Below are positions 1 through 9,084 of a stretch of DNA of 49,035 nt, piece after piece. Each line of letters begins with the position of its first letter. Position 1 is the first letter of the stretch. A program made the position numbers and the translations under genes. Source of the DNA: Candidatus Gastranaerophilales bacterium (GTDB lineage: Bacteria; Cyanobacteriota; Vampirovibrionia; Gastranaerophilales; Gastranaerophilaceae); contig CALUWK010000010.1 of the NCBI GenBank assembly GCA_944324475.1, forward strand, positions 1-49,035. The letters run 5' to 3'. The notes beneath the pieces are model-generated. The model did no database searches. It was given only the letters and a program-made list of their open reading frames with translations, and was not told where the DNA came from.

Positions 1-461
1 ATTAAATACGTTTTACCTGCACCCATAGGCAAGCTAAAAAGGTAGTCTGTATAATTTACACCATAAAAAATATCTTGAAATACTTGCTTATAGTCAATTT
101 CATCAAAATGTTGTTTTATTTCTTTTTCTAATTTTATAGAAACTTGTTCACCTTTATCATTTTTGGTTATTGCATACTGGTATAAAGCTAAAGCGCAAGG
201 GTTTTCAACAAAATAATCTCTTGTTGCTTGAGCAATTTCAAGAGATGAAACATCTAAAGCATTAAAAGCTCCTTCAAAAAAAAGTTCCCATAAGGGTTTG
301 TTATTACACTTAATTTTTAGAAATAGGTATGTTTTTATGGCATCAATCTGAACATCTCTTAACTTATTAGTATTTGTCATATACTCAATAAGTTCTTTAA
401 CCGTACATTCTGATGAATTATACCACTCATCTCTTTTTTTCTTAATTAATGAATAAAACAC
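1..461 (-). CDS. SF2 (DEAD/DEAH, type III restriction-like) helicase, N-terminal part, cut by window edge
   Basis: The reading frame is open from a stop at 465-467 to the left edge. It starts with a probable GTG at 459-461; ATG at 378-380 is an alternative. About 150 residues are visible, with KLRDVQIDAIKTYLFLKI near residue 28 and, at the edge, SLPMGAGKTYL, a Walker A P-loop. The spacing of a helical N-terminal region before a GAGKT motif fits DEAD/DEAH helicases of the type III restriction (Res) or related defence families. The helicase motifs after Walker A lie outside the window, so the subfamily is unknown. It is divergent from hcp across 186 bases. It could be part of a restriction or defence locus, or a stand-alone helicase. 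Confidence 0.7.
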   Translation of the reverse strand, partial: MFYSLIKKKRDEWYNSSECTVKELIEYMTNTNKLRDVQIDAIKTYLFLKIKCNNKPLWELFFEGAFNALDVSSLEIAQATRDYFVENPCALALYQYAITKNDKGEQVSIKLEKEIKQHFDEIDYKQVFQDIFYGVNYTDYLFSLPMGAGKTYL

Positions 462-647
462 TTTTCACACCCGCTATACCTTATATTCTATACTATCATA
501 AATATGTTATTTTATCATTTTTATTAAGACTTTATCAACATAAAACATATTAAACAAAAGATAAATAATAGCCCGCATTGAATTATACTTTATTCTAAAG
601 ACAATTTTTTTTATTTCTTTTATTTTGAAAAAAATAGGAGAAAAATT

Positions 648-2177
648 ATGGATATGTTTTGTTTTCAATGTGAGCAGACAGCAGGTCAAAAAGGTTGTAT
701 AAAACAGGGTGTTTGTGGAAAAACACCTACTTGTGCAATTCTTCAAGATGAATTGTTAGATGAATTGATTAAACTTGCAAATTGTTGTGAAATAACAGAT
801 GAAAATATTGAACTTGTAACAGATGGCTTATTTATGACTATTACAAATGTTAATTTTGACGAGGAAATGGTACAGAATTATATTCAAAAAATAAAAAAAC
901 AGACAAATTGTGATTTTGATTTCAATATAAGAATGTTGTGGAATACAAATATTGATATAAGAAGTTTAAAATCGTTAATTTTATTCGGTCTTAAAGGAAT
1001 TGCAGCATATTACCATCATGCAAGGGTTTTAGGATATAGGAATTCGAATGTTGAAGAATTCTTTTTTGAAGCTTTAAAATCTATACCTAAAAATTTATCC
1101 AAAGAAGAATTGTTTAATTTGGTATTAAAAACAGGTGAAATAAATCTAAAATGCATGGGGCTTTTAGATGAAGCAAATACAAAAACTTATGGAAATCCAT
1201 CTCCTAAAAAAGTTACAACAAATATTGAAAAAGGGCCTTTTATAGTTGTAAGCGGGCATGATTTAAAAGATTTAAAGCTTTTGTTGGAGCAAACTAAAGA
1301 TAAAGGTATAAATATCTATACTCATGGTGAAATGTTGCCATGTCACGGATATCCTGAGTTGAATAAGTACAAACATTTAAAAGGTAATTTTGGTACCGCT
1401 TGGCAAAATCAACAAAAAGAATTTGATAATATTCCAGCTTCTATTTTATTTACGACAAATTGTATTATGCCTGTAAAAAATAGCTACAGAGATAGAGTTT
1501 TTACAACTTCTGTTGTGGGATATCCTGATGTATCTCATGTTGAAAATGATTTTAGCCCTGTTATTAAAAGAGCACTTAAACTTGGCGGATATAAAGAAAA
1601 TAAAAAAATGACGGGAATAAACGGCGGAGATACCTTAACTGTAGGCTTTGGACACAATAGCATTATAACCATAAAAGATAAACTAACTGAATTAATAAAA
1701 TCAGGGGAAATTAAACATATTTTTCTTGTCGGAGGATGTGACGGCGCAAAGACAGGGAGAAATTATTATACGGAATTTGTGAAATTGACTCCGAAAAATT
1801 CTCTTGTTTTAACCTTAGCTTGCGGAAAATACCGTTTTAATGACATAAATTTAGGCGAAATTAAAGGTATTCCAAGGCTTATAGATATGGGGCAGTGTAA
1901 TGATGCTTATTCTGCAATAAAAGTTGCACTTGAACTAGCAAAAACATTTAATTGCAACGTTAATGATTTACCTTTATCCATGATTTTATCTTGGTATGAA
2001 CAAAAAGCAGTTTGCATATTACTGACTCTTTTGTTTTTAGGTATTAAAAATATAAAACTCGGGCCCACACTGCCTGCTTTTATTTCTCCAAATATCTTAG
2101 CCATATTAAACGAAAAATACAAAATAAAAGCCATAACAACACCAAAAGAAGATTTAAATGAAATCTTAAACAAATAA
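648..2177 (+). CDS. hcp: Hydroxylamine reductase / hybrid cluster protein
   Basis: Hcp carries one cubane and one hybrid Fe-S-O cluster. It is linked to nitric oxide and hydroxylamine detoxification in anaerobes. The cubane ligands Cys5, Cys8, Cys17 and Cys23 are visible at the N-terminus. Hybrid-cluster ligands are also present: His in SGHDLK, Glu in HGEMLP, Cys in TTNCIMP, the persulfide-type Cys in VGGCDGAKTG, Cys in LACGKYRF, Cys in MGQCND, and Glu/Lys in WYEQKAV. At 509 residues it is somewhat shorter than the roughly 550 of E. coli Hcp but has all key residues. ATG at 648 follows AGGAG at a good distance. No reductase partner (Hcr) is adjacent. Confidence 0.96.
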   Translation: MDMFCFQCEQTAGQKGCIKQGVCGKTPTCAILQDELLDELIKLANCCEITDENIELVTDGLFMTITNVNFDEEMVQNYIQKIKKQTNCDFDFNIRMLWNTNIDIRSLKSLILFGLKGIAAYYHHARVLGYRNSNVEEFFFEALKSIPKNLSKEELFNLVLKTGEINLKCMGLLDEANTKTYGNPSPKKVTTNIEKGPFIVVSGHDLKDLKLLLEQTKDKGINIYTHGEMLPCHGYPELNKYKHLKGNFGTAWQNQQKEFDNIPASILFTTNCIMPVKNSYRDRVFTTSVVGYPDVSHVENDFSPVIKRALKLGGYKENKKMTGINGGDTLTVGFGHNSIITIKDKLTELIKSGEIKHIFLVGGCDGAKTGRNYYTEFVKLTPKNSLVLTLACGKYRFNDINLGEIKGIPRLIDMGQCNDAYSAIKVALELAKTFNCNVNDLPLSMILSWYEQKAVCILLTLLFLGIKNIKLGPTLPAFISPNILAILNEKYKIKAITTPKEDLNEILNK

Positions 2178-2183
2178 TTCAAA

Positions 2184-2828
2184 CTATTTTGTATTGTGTT
2201 CTTTATTATATTGAACAGAGCGCATATAAGCCTTATTCTTTTGAAACCTTTGTTTATACAACTTTTCAAAGTTATCCTGCGAATACTTATAATTTTCAAA
2301 AGTTACAAGAATTGCTTTATTAACTCCTAATAGCGCAATAGGTGTCATAATGCAAAAAGTTAATATAGAGACAATCAAATGCAAAAAAAGCTTTCTTTTT
2401 TTATTTTGTAACTTTTTTTCATCCTCTAAATCCATTTTTATTTGGATAGCGTCATTAATATATGCACTTCTCTCATCGGTTGAAAGATTATCAATATATG
2501 GTATAAAATCCCTTGCAATATATACAATATATTTTTTAACAACAGCATTATTTTTATCCAATTCTTCCCATTGCGAAAGCTCGGTTTCTTCTTGAGAAGG
2601 ATTTTCTTCAGAAATTAAATTTTTTTCATTTTTTTCTTCACTTAATTCTTGTTCAATTACGCTTTCTTGTTTTTCCTGATTTTCTGCCTCTTTTTCAAGA
2701 TTATCAAGAACTTCTATATCTCTTTTAATATCAACAATTTGATTGTCGTCATCATCAAAATCAGAAAATTCCTCTTTTTTTTCTGAATCTTCATCGAGAA
2801 GATTGCTTTTTTCTTGATTTTCTTCCAA
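2184..2828 (-). CDS. Acidic single-pass membrane protein, unknown function
   Basis: The protein has 214 residues. The first 95 or so are very rich in Glu, Asp, Asn and Gln with low complexity, so probably disordered. One hydrophobic segment (LHLIVSILTFCIMTPIALLG, about residues 149-168) is followed by a basic tail, suggesting an acidic domain anchored by one membrane helix. The start is TTG at 2826-2828, supported by AAGGAG nine bases upstream; there is no ATG nearby. It converges with hcp, leaving six bases between the stop codons. I do not recognise the family. Confidence 0.75.
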   Translation of the reverse strand: MEENQEKSNLLDEDSEKKEEFSDFDDDDNQIVDIKRDIEVLDNLEKEAENQEKQESVIEQELSEEKNEKNLISEENPSQEETELSQWEELDKNNAVVKKYIVYIARDFIPYIDNLSTDERSAYINDAIQIKMDLEDEKKLQNKKRKLFLHLIVSILTFCIMTPIALLGVNKAILVTFENYKYSQDNFEKLYKQRFQKNKAYMRSVQYNKEHNTK

Positions 2829-2896
2829 ATTAAAAAACTCCTTAAATAATAATTTGAATTATATCATATTTTCTTAAAAAAGATGTAATAGAATTA

Positions 2897-2905
2897 TGAT
2901 ATAAT
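2897..2905 (+). promoter_or_regulatory. Extended -10 promoter (TGnTATAAT) six bases before an ATG
   Basis: TGA-TATAAT occupies 2897-2905 and the ATG of the next gene is at 2912, so transcription would begin at about the start codon. There is no Shine-Dalgarno and no good -35. This is consistent with a leaderless mRNA. Confidence 0.5.
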
Positions 2906-2911
2906 ACTCCT

Positions 2912-3958
2912 ATGAAAATTTTAATTTTAGGCAACAATTATCCTGCTAAGGTTTTTTTTCAATTATTGAAAAAAAATCCGAAAAATATTGTTTTTTCAAA
3001 TATTAAAAATCTCGAAAATTATATTGAATTTAAAGAATTTGAAGACATTAAAAAATTCAGTCTTAAAAACAAAATCAATCTTGTTATAATTCTGGACGAA
3101 GAAATTACCAGTACGGGCATACAAGAAGAATTAAGCGCATTTGATATAAGTGTCTTTTCACCTTCAGCAGAAGCTATTAGCATTACTATTTCAAAAGCAA
3201 CCGCTAAAAAATTCATGCATAAAAATAAAATTCTAACTCCAAAATTTATCATAGCCGACAAAGCTCAAATAGCTTTCGATTACATAAAAAATATGCAAAC
3301 TCCAAAAACAATAAAACCAGATATTCATAACTTTCAAGAATGTAGCCAATTTGCAGAAACATATAACCAAGGTCAAAAAATTATCAATAAATTTTTTGAA
3401 AACGGGAACAAAAAAATTATAATTGAAGATTATATTGAAGGTAAAAATATCAACGTTTGGGCTATTTCAGATGGATATAGCGCAAAAATAATTGGAACAA
3501 GCGCAAAATATCAAAATAACGTTGCAATTTTTGAACCCAATTTTATCAATGAAGAATTAAAAGAAAACATCTTAAAATCAGCAATTTTACCAACAATAAC
3601 CTCTCTTTCATCTCAAGGAGAAGAATATATTGGAATTTTAGGATTTGATTTCATATTAACAAAAGAAAATAATTTTTACCTTTTAGGTTATAACAGTTTT
3701 TTTGATGATATGAATGTCAATTTTTTCAGTGAATGTTTTAATTTAGATTGGTCAGATATTTTTGAAAGCTGCATTATAGGTGATGTGCTTTTAAAGTACA
3801 ACTTTCTACCAAAAGAAGAATATATGATTACCTTAAGACAAGATGAAGAAATTGTTTTTTTAACTGCTAAAACTAAATCAAATTTGAAAAAATACTTAAA
3901 GGAATTAGATTTAAACTTAACCGAATACAATGAGGCGGAAAAAATATGGAAATATTAA
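2912..3958 (+). CDS. Divergent PurD-like ATP-grasp protein
   Basis: The order of segments resembles phosphoribosylamine-glycine ligase (PurD). There is a Rossmann-like start (MKILILGNNYPAKVF), then a segment like PurD's 'SKAFAKEFM' helix (FSPSAEAISITISKATAKKFM), then IIIEDYIEGKNINVWAISDG and a metal/ATP-binding strand (GILGFDFILTKENNFYLLGYN). At 348 residues it is shorter than PurD (about 420), and the usual glycine-rich ATP loop and EFNARFGDPE motif are degraded. It is therefore probably not the housekeeping PurD. It overlaps the next gene by 13 bases, implying translational coupling. Its substrate cannot be told from the sequence. Confidence 0.6.
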   Translation: MKILILGNNYPAKVFFQLLKKNPKNIVFSNIKNLENYIEFKEFEDIKKFSLKNKINLVIILDEEITSTGIQEELSAFDISVFSPSAEAISITISKATAKKFMHKNKILTPKFIIADKAQIAFDYIKNMQTPKTIKPDIHNFQECSQFAETYNQGQKIINKFFENGNKKIIIEDYIEGKNINVWAISDGYSAKIIGTSAKYQNNVAIFEPNFINEELKENILKSAILPTITSLSSQGEEYIGILGFDFILTKENNFYLLGYNSFFDDMNVNFFSECFNLDWSDIFESCIIGDVLLKYNFLPKEEYMITLRQDEEIVFLTAKTKSNLKKYLKELDLNLTEYNEAEKIWKY

Positions 3959-4644
3959 GCATAATTCCTGCAAGAGGCGGCTCCAAAGGAATTAAAAGAA
4001 AAAACATTAAACCGATTTTAAATAAACCCCTTGTTGCATATACAATTGAGGCTTCACTAAATTCGAAATATATAACCAAAACTATTGTTTCATCAGAAGA
4101 TGAAGAAATTATAGAAATAAGCAAAAAATATGGAGCTGATACTCTAAAACGCCCGATTGAACTCGCTCAAGATGAGACAAAAACAGCTCCGGTTATGCTT
4201 AATGTTATAGAAAATCTTGAAAAACAAGAATACAAACCCGATTATGTAGTACTTCTGCAGCCAACTTGCCCTTTAAGAGATGAAAAATATATCGATAATG
4301 CCTTTGAATTTTATTTTAAAGCGACTAAAGAAGGTTATGATAGCTGTTTTGGAGCTTATGACATAGGTTATACACATGCTAAATGGCGTATTTTACACGA
4401 CAGAAAACTTCAAGCTTTATATGATTTTAGGACTCGTCCAAGAAGACAAGACATAAATGAGCATTATAAAATGTTAGCCGAAAACGGCGCGATTTATATT
4501 CTCCCTTGTGATATTCTAAAAGAAACAAAAGATTTTATAGGACACAATCCTATTGCCTACATAACTCCAAAAATTATTGATATAGATACCGAAGATGATT
4601 TTATTAAAGTCGAAAATATTTTAAAGGCAAAAGAAAATGCTTAA
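3946..4644 (+). CDS. Acylneuraminate / nonulosonate cytidylyltransferase family protein
   Basis: This belongs to the CMP-sialic acid synthetase family (NeuA, PseF, LegF), which activates nonulosonic acids or related sugars with CTP. The N-terminal nucleotide-binding motif PARGGSKGIKRKNI (8-21) is intact. So are VLLQPTCPLRD and the family-typical ending with DIDTEDDF. The length of 232 residues is normal. It overlaps the ATP-grasp gene upstream (13 bases) and yidD downstream (8 bases). No other nonulosonate synthesis genes are in the window, so the exact sugar (Neu5Ac, pseudaminic, legionaminic or Kdo-like) is open. Confidence 0.88.
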   Translation: MEILSIIPARGGSKGIKRKNIKPILNKPLVAYTIEASLNSKYITKTIVSSEDEEIIEISKKYGADTLKRPIELAQDETKTAPVMLNVIENLEKQEYKPDYVVLLQPTCPLRDEKYIDNAFEFYFKATKEGYDSCFGAYDIGYTHAKWRILHDRKLQALYDFRTRPRRQDINEHYKMLAENGAIYILPCDILKETKDFIGHNPIAYITPKIIDIDTEDDFIKVENILKAKENA

Positions 4645-4864
4645 AAATCTTTGTTTAAAATTAATTTTAATTTACAAATTTTTTTCAAAATTCACTCCTT
4701 CAGTATGCAGATTTGAACCGACATGCTCCACTTATACTTATGAAGCAATTAAAAAATTTGGAACATTAAAAGGAATATACCTTGGAATAAAAAGAATTCT
4801 AAAATGCCATCCATACTACAAAGGAAGCAAATACGACCCGATACCGAAAAAATTTCAATGGTAA
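4637..4864 (+). CDS. yidD: Membrane protein insertion efficiency factor YidD
   Basis: YidD is a small membrane-associated helper of YidC-dependent insertion. The 75-residue protein has the hallmark sequence VCRFEPTCSTYTYEAI in the middle and HPYYKGSKYDPIP near the end, matching the family pattern of a CRF-PTCS motif followed by HP-x3-G-x2-DP. It overlaps the cytidylyltransferase by 8 bases and has no rpmH, rnpA or yidC neighbours, unlike the usual cluster. Confidence 0.93.
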   Translation: MLKNLCLKLILIYKFFSKFTPSVCRFEPTCSTYTYEAIKKFGTLKGIYLGIKRILKCHPYYKGSKYDPIPKKFQW

Positions 4865-4865
4865 A

Positions 4866-5609
4866 TTATATTTTCATTGTATCATTGTAATTTTTAGTTA
4901 AATACATTTTAAAACTAGTCATTGAAAGAGGTTGCCTTCTGTTATATATACCTGTTCCAACTCTTGAAGGATCATAATAAGGTCTGTATGGTTTATTTTT
5001 TAAATCCGGATTACTCTTTTCCATTTTTTTCTGAATGAAGTAAGCGCCAACATCCCTTATGATAGGAGTTAAAATAGAACAACCAATAATAGCACCTGCA
5101 AAAGCACCTGCAACACTAGCAGCAGCTTTTACATTGTCCTTATAAGCTAATTTAGCCGCATCTTCTATAGCTCCGTTAACATCTCCTCCTTTGAAAAAAT
5201 CTTTTTTCATAGATACTGCTAATTCAGGTTTTTTAAAAATGCCTTTCTCTGCTTTTTTAACAGCTCTTTTTGCAAAATCAGTTGCCTTTGTGACTAATTC
5301 AGCATCTTTCATGTTATTAACATAATTAAGTGCCGACTTTTCTAAATATTTAATTAATTTTCTTGTCATCAAAAAGTAAATTCCAATATTTGCAACACCT
5401 GTGACAACACCAGCAGGAATAAGAAATTTTTTATCTTCAGAAGACGTATTTTTATCTATTGCGCTCGCAGCAGTATTACTTGCAGCAGCAAATAACATAC
5501 CGATAGCATTCAAATATAATAAAGTATTGCCAGCCTTAGAAGTATCAGGAGTACAAGCCTCCAATAGTCTCCATATTCCTTTATTTACTTGTTGAATATC
5601 TGGAGCCAT
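4866..5609 (-). CDS. Lineage-type membrane protein, unknown function
   Basis: The protein has 247 residues and at least three hydrophobic segments: about 27-50, 68-82 (GVVTGVANIGIYFLM) and 162-182 (AAASVAGAFAGAIIGCSIL). They are Gly/Ala-rich, with charged linkers. A Tyr/Pro-rich tail (PYRPYYDPSRVGTGIYNRRQ) precedes a short conserved-looking end. Its ATG overlaps the stop of the upstream gene in TAATG, and a GGAGG lies just before it, so the two are co-translated. I do not recognise a function. Confidence 0.75.
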   Translation of the reverse strand: MAPDIQQVNKGIWRLLEACTPDTSKAGNTLLYLNAIGMLFAAASNTAASAIDKNTSSEDKKFLIPAGVVTGVANIGIYFLMTRKLIKYLEKSALNYVNNMKDAELVTKATDFAKRAVKKAEKGIFKKPELAVSMKKDFFKGGDVNGAIEDAAKLAYKDNVKAAASVAGAFAGAIIGCSILTPIIRDVGAYFIQKKMEKSNPDLKNKPYRPYYDPSRVGTGIYNRRQPLSMTSFKMYLTKNYNDTMKI

Positions 5610-6247
5610 TATTTAACCTCCTTAGCATTTTGATTTTCTTGGGGTTTTTTCAACTTAGAACCAACATTTTTGACAAATTTGGCTGTACTTTTATTAATTA
5701 AATTTATAAAAGGAGCATCAATTACAAAATTTGTAACAAGCATAACCAATAAAGCAACAGCGCCACCAATATTTTTACCCCAAGCCGAAGCATTTAATGA
5801 CCGCTTATAACTACTACTATCTTTTGTTAGTCCATCGTTTACGATCTTTGCAAATTTATCCGGAAATTTATCACCGAGAGCATTCCCTACCTTTTCACCT
5901 GCTTTCATGCACAATGCAGTAGCACCAGCTATACAAACACCCCTTATTACAACACCAACAATCGTTCCTCCAACTGCCTGTGCAAAAGTTCTTACTGCTT
6001 GAACTTTTGAACTCTGTTTAGTTCTTCCGTCCTCTTCTTTCGCAACTTTGGTAATTGTTTTTCCAATAGCAACATCCATTACAGGACCTATAGTAGCTTC
6101 AGAAGCTGACATTACAACTTTTTGAGCAATGACCGAAGAACCTGCAAGCGCAGTTAACAAAACAGGATGTTTGGTAATAAATCCAATCGTTTTCTCACCA
6201 AAAGAACCTCTAAAATTTTGTTGATTGTTAATGCTATTTATTTTCAT
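5609..6247 (-). CDS. Lineage-type membrane protein with MKIN-NFRG N-terminus
   Basis: The protein has 212 residues. It begins MKINSINNQQNFRGSFGEK, a short polar leader I associate (from memory) with many Gastranaerophilales proteins. Hydrophobic Gly/Ala-rich stretches follow at roughly 30-45, 95-115 and 155-178, and the tail is Lys-rich. The leader is not a Sec signal peptide. It forms a two-gene unit with the next gene, sharing the bases of TAATG. Both look like paired membrane proteins of unknown role. Confidence 0.75.
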   Translation of the reverse strand: MKINSINNQQNFRGSFGEKTIGFITKHPVLLTALAGSSVIAQKVVMSASEATIGPVMDVAIGKTITKVAKEEDGRTKQSSKVQAVRTFAQAVGGTIVGVVIRGVCIAGATALCMKAGEKVGNALGDKFPDKFAKIVNDGLTKDSSSYKRSLNASAWGKNIGGAVALLVMLVTNFVIDAPFINLINKSTAKFVKNVGSKLKKPQENQNAKEVK

Positions 6248-6342
6248 AAATTTACTCTATATTAACCAATGTCTTAAAAACCGTAAATGTCAAAATTTGC
6301 TAACTAAAATAGCACGCTTTACATTTTTTTACATTCTCCCCG

Positions 6343-6372
6343 TTGACCTTAATCAACAATTTAGAATAAAAT
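6343..6372 (+). promoter_or_regulatory. Sigma-70-like promoter for leuA-type gene
   Basis: TTGACC at 6343-6348 and TAAAAT at 6367-6372 are separated by 18 bases, about 50 bases before the ATG at 6423. Confidence 0.45.
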
Positions 6373-6422
6373 TTATTATAACAAAAAATAAACAAAAATA
6401 AATAAATTCGGATATTAAGATT

Positions 6423-7970
6423 ATGCAAAGAAAAGATAGCCACACACAAGAATCCAAAAACCCATTCTTTTATGACATCACCTTAAGAGATGGCAATCAA
6501 TCATTAAAAAAACCTTGGAGCTTAGAAGAAAAAAAATTTATTTTTGATAAAATTGTATCACTTAATATACCTGCCATTGAAATAGGCTTTCCAGCTTCTT
6601 CTCAAATGGACTTTGAATGTTGCAAAATTCTTGCCGAACGTTCAAAAAATACTCTTGTTTCAGTTCTTGCAAGGGCACATAAAGATGACATTAATAAAGC
6701 AATTCTTGCAGTTAAAAATGCTAAAAAACCAAGATTACACACATTTATTACACTGTCCCCATTTCACATGGAAAATGTGCTTAATAAAAAGCCCGATAAA
6801 GTTGCATCCCTTGCAATAGATGCAGTTGAATACGGATATAAAAATCTTTTAAAAGAAAATAAAAATGCTGACATAGAATTTTCGGTTGAACATTTTGGAG
6901 ACTGTCTAGAAAACCTTGATTTTGTTATAGATGTACTAAAAGATATAGTCAGAAATGGTGCTACAACAATAAATTTGCCAAATACAGTTGAAAGATACAG
7001 ACCTAAAAGATTTCTTGATATGGTAACAAAAGTAAAGGAAAACTTACCTGAAAATATAATAATTTCTGTCCATAATCATAATGACCTTGGAATGGCAACT
7101 GCAACAACTGTTGAAAGCTACTTTAGAGGTGCACAACAACTAGAATGTTGTCTTAATGGACTAGGGGAACGCGCGGGAAACACGGATTTCATGCAAGTCG
7201 TAGTAACTTTACATAATAGTGGAATTAAAACAGGAATAAAACTTGAAAAATTATATGAAACAGCCCTAATTATCTCCCAAATGTCAAAAATAAAAATATA
7301 CGAAAAAGCTCCCCTTATAGGACCAGAAGCGCTAGCACACAGAAGCGGAATACATCAAGATGGAGCAATTAAAACAAAAGATATGGATTTTGGAGCATAC
7401 AGACCTATACATCCTAGTTTAATAGGAAGGTATGATGATGAAAAAATTGGCTTCACGTCTCAATCGGGTAAAACTGCAATTTATGACATTATTAAAGCAC
7501 TCAAATACCCAATAACAATACAAGAATCAGTTTATTTAACACCCATAGCAAAAAAAATTGCAGAAGCAAAAGGAGAACTTTCAGACAAAGAAATTTTAGA
7601 ATTATATTTTAATAAAATTTGTAACATAAAAGGAGCGTTTGAATTAATTTCTTTCAAACAAATAGAAAAAGGGATTTTTGATTTATTTTTTAATTTTAAA
7701 GGAGAAAGAAAAGAAGTTATAGGTCAAGGAAACGGCCCTTTGGATGCTTGTTTAAACGGTTTAAAACAACTTGGTTTTGAAACAAAATTATCTTATTATA
7801 AACAATATTCACTAGATAGCGACTCTGAAGGTTCATCTGCAAAAGCAATGAGTATGATTTGTATGCTTGATAAAGACGAAAAAGAAATTATAGGTAGAGC
7901 AATAGACACATCCACCGCTCAAGCCAATGTAAAAGCAATATTTAACGCACTAAATCAAATTTATTTTTAA
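6423..7970 (+). CDS. leuA: 2-isopropylmalate synthase (LeuA family)
   Basis: The enzyme condenses acetyl-CoA with 2-oxoisovalerate, the first step of leucine synthesis. The DRE-TIM barrel is shown by [10 protein letters not shown] (residues 18-27, metal and proton ligands) and HNHND (217-221). SGIHQDG near residue 314 is also typical. The C-terminal 130 residues (ending [12 protein letters not shown]) match the LeuA regulatory/dimerisation domain. The [10 protein letters not shown] segment is typical of one IPMS subgroup; homocitrate or citramalate synthase is a less likely reading. The length of 515 is normal. Its stop shares TTAA with the stop of the convergent ABC gene. No leuBCD is adjacent. 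Confidence 0.88.
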   Translation: MQRKDSHTQESKNPFFYDITLRDGNQSLKKPWSLEEKKFIFDKIVSLNIPAIEIGFPASSQMDFECCKILAERSKNTLVSVLARAHKDDINKAILAVKNAKKPRLHTFITLSPFHMENVLNKKPDKVASLAIDAVEYGYKNLLKENKNADIEFSVEHFGDCLENLDFVIDVLKDIVRNGATTINLPNTVERYRPKRFLDMVTKVKENLPENIIISVHNHNDLGMATATTVESYFRGAQQLECCLNGLGERAGNTDFMQVVVTLHNSGIKTGIKLEKLYETALIISQMSKIKIYEKAPLIGPEALAHRSGIHQDGAIKTKDMDFGAYRPIHPSLIGRYDDEKIGFTSQSGKTAIYDIIKALKYPITIQESVYLTPIAKKIAEAKGELSDKEILELYFNKICNIKGAFELISFKQIEKGIFDLFFNFKGERKEVIGQGNGPLDACLNGLKQLGFETKLSYYKQYSLDSDSEGSSAKAMSMICMLDKDEKEIIGRAIDTSTAQANVKAIFNALNQIYF

Positions 7971-9061
7971 ATACCAAAATTAGCTGTCTTATAGAGAGGC
8001 TCATTGGTTTCTACATCAAAAAAGAGTAGATCTTTTGGATTTATTGAAAATTTAATTTCTGAGCCAGTCGGTATCTGAGCATTTACAGTTGAACAGAATT
8101 CACTATCGCCCACTTTAAAATACACATTTTTATATGCGCCCAAATTTTCTTCAAATATGACTTTTGCGCTAAATTTGATTATATTAAAAGGATACAAAGG
8201 ATTACCCTCAGCAACAACATTTTCAGGACGAACACCAACCAAAATATTTTCTTTATTTTTAATTGATACAGGCATAGAATTTAAACTCATGGAAATATTA
8301 CCCATAACCATAATCTCATTTTTTATTTCGGCTTTTGCAATATTCATTGGATTTGCACCCATAAACGTGGCTACAAAAACATTTTTCGGATGGTTATATA
8401 TATTGTATGGAGTATCAATTTGCTGTATTAAACCTTGATTTAAAACAACAATCCTATCCCCCATTGTAAGAGCTTCCGTTTGATCATGCGTTACATAAAT
8501 AAAAGTTGTTTTAAGTTTTTTATGAAGTTTTTTAATTTCAGAACGCATTTCACTTCTTAATTTTGCATCAAGATTAGATAAAGGTTCATCCATTAAAAAA
8601 ACCTTAGGTTCACGAACAATAGCACGAGCTAAAGCCACCCTTTGACGTTGACCTCCGGATAATTCTTTTGGTTTTGAATCGACATAATCTTCAAGTTTTA
8701 AAATTTCAACAGCCCTTGTTATTCTTCTTTGAATTTCGCATTTTGCAACATTTCTAACCCTTAAACCAAGAGCAATATTATCCTTAACCGAAAGATGAGG
8801 ATAAAGCGCATAATTTTGAAAAACCATTGCTATATCTCTATCTTTTGGAGCAACATTATTAACTAATTTATCACCTATAAAAATATCGCCAGAAGTCACA
8901 GCTTCAAGCCCTGCAATCATTCTTAAAAGTGTTGACTTACCACAACCTGATGCCCCTACAAGAACAACAAATTCTCCATCATTTATTTCAATATCAATAT
9001 TCTTTAAAATTTCTTTTTTACCAAAATTTTTAGAAATATTTTTTAATACTACATTTGCCAT
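7967..9061 (-). CDS. MalK/UgpC-family ABC transporter ATP-binding protein
   Basis: This is the ATPase subunit of carbohydrate-type ABC importers. Walker [10 protein letters not shown] is at 36-44, the signature LSGGQRQR at 134-141 and Walker B VFLMDEP at 154-160, with H-loop THDQTEA near 190. A C-terminal TOBE/MalK regulatory region ([19 protein letters not shown]) follows. At 364 residues it is full length. No permease or binding protein is nearby. It may serve several importers, as MsiK-type ATPases do, but this is inference. It lies 23 bases downstream of the kinase-like gene and is probably co-transcribed with it. Confidence 0.93.
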   Translation of the reverse strand: MANVVLKNISKNFGKKEILKNIDIEINDGEFVVLVGASGCGKSTLLRMIAGLEAVTSGDIFIGDKLVNNVAPKDRDIAMVFQNYALYPHLSVKDNIALGLRVRNVAKCEIQRRITRAVEILKLEDYVDSKPKELSGGQRQRVALARAIVREPKVFLMDEPLSNLDAKLRSEMRSEIKKLHKKLKTTFIYVTHDQTEALTMGDRIVVLNQGLIQQIDTPYNIYNHPKNVFVATFMGANPMNIAKAEIKNEIMVMGNISMSLNSMPVSIKNKENILVGVRPENVVAEGNPLYPFNIIKFSAKVIFEENLGAYKNVYFKVGDSEFCSTVNAQIPTGSEIKFSINPKDLLFFDVETNEPLYKTANFGI

Positions 9062-9084
9062 TAAATTTTACTCTTTTTATCCAT

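Noticed and set aside
507-746. 79-residue minus-strand frame overlapping the hcp start
   Set aside because: It covers the hcp promoter region and first codons, is Phe/Ile-rich from AT bias, and has no ribosome site; hcp is certain.
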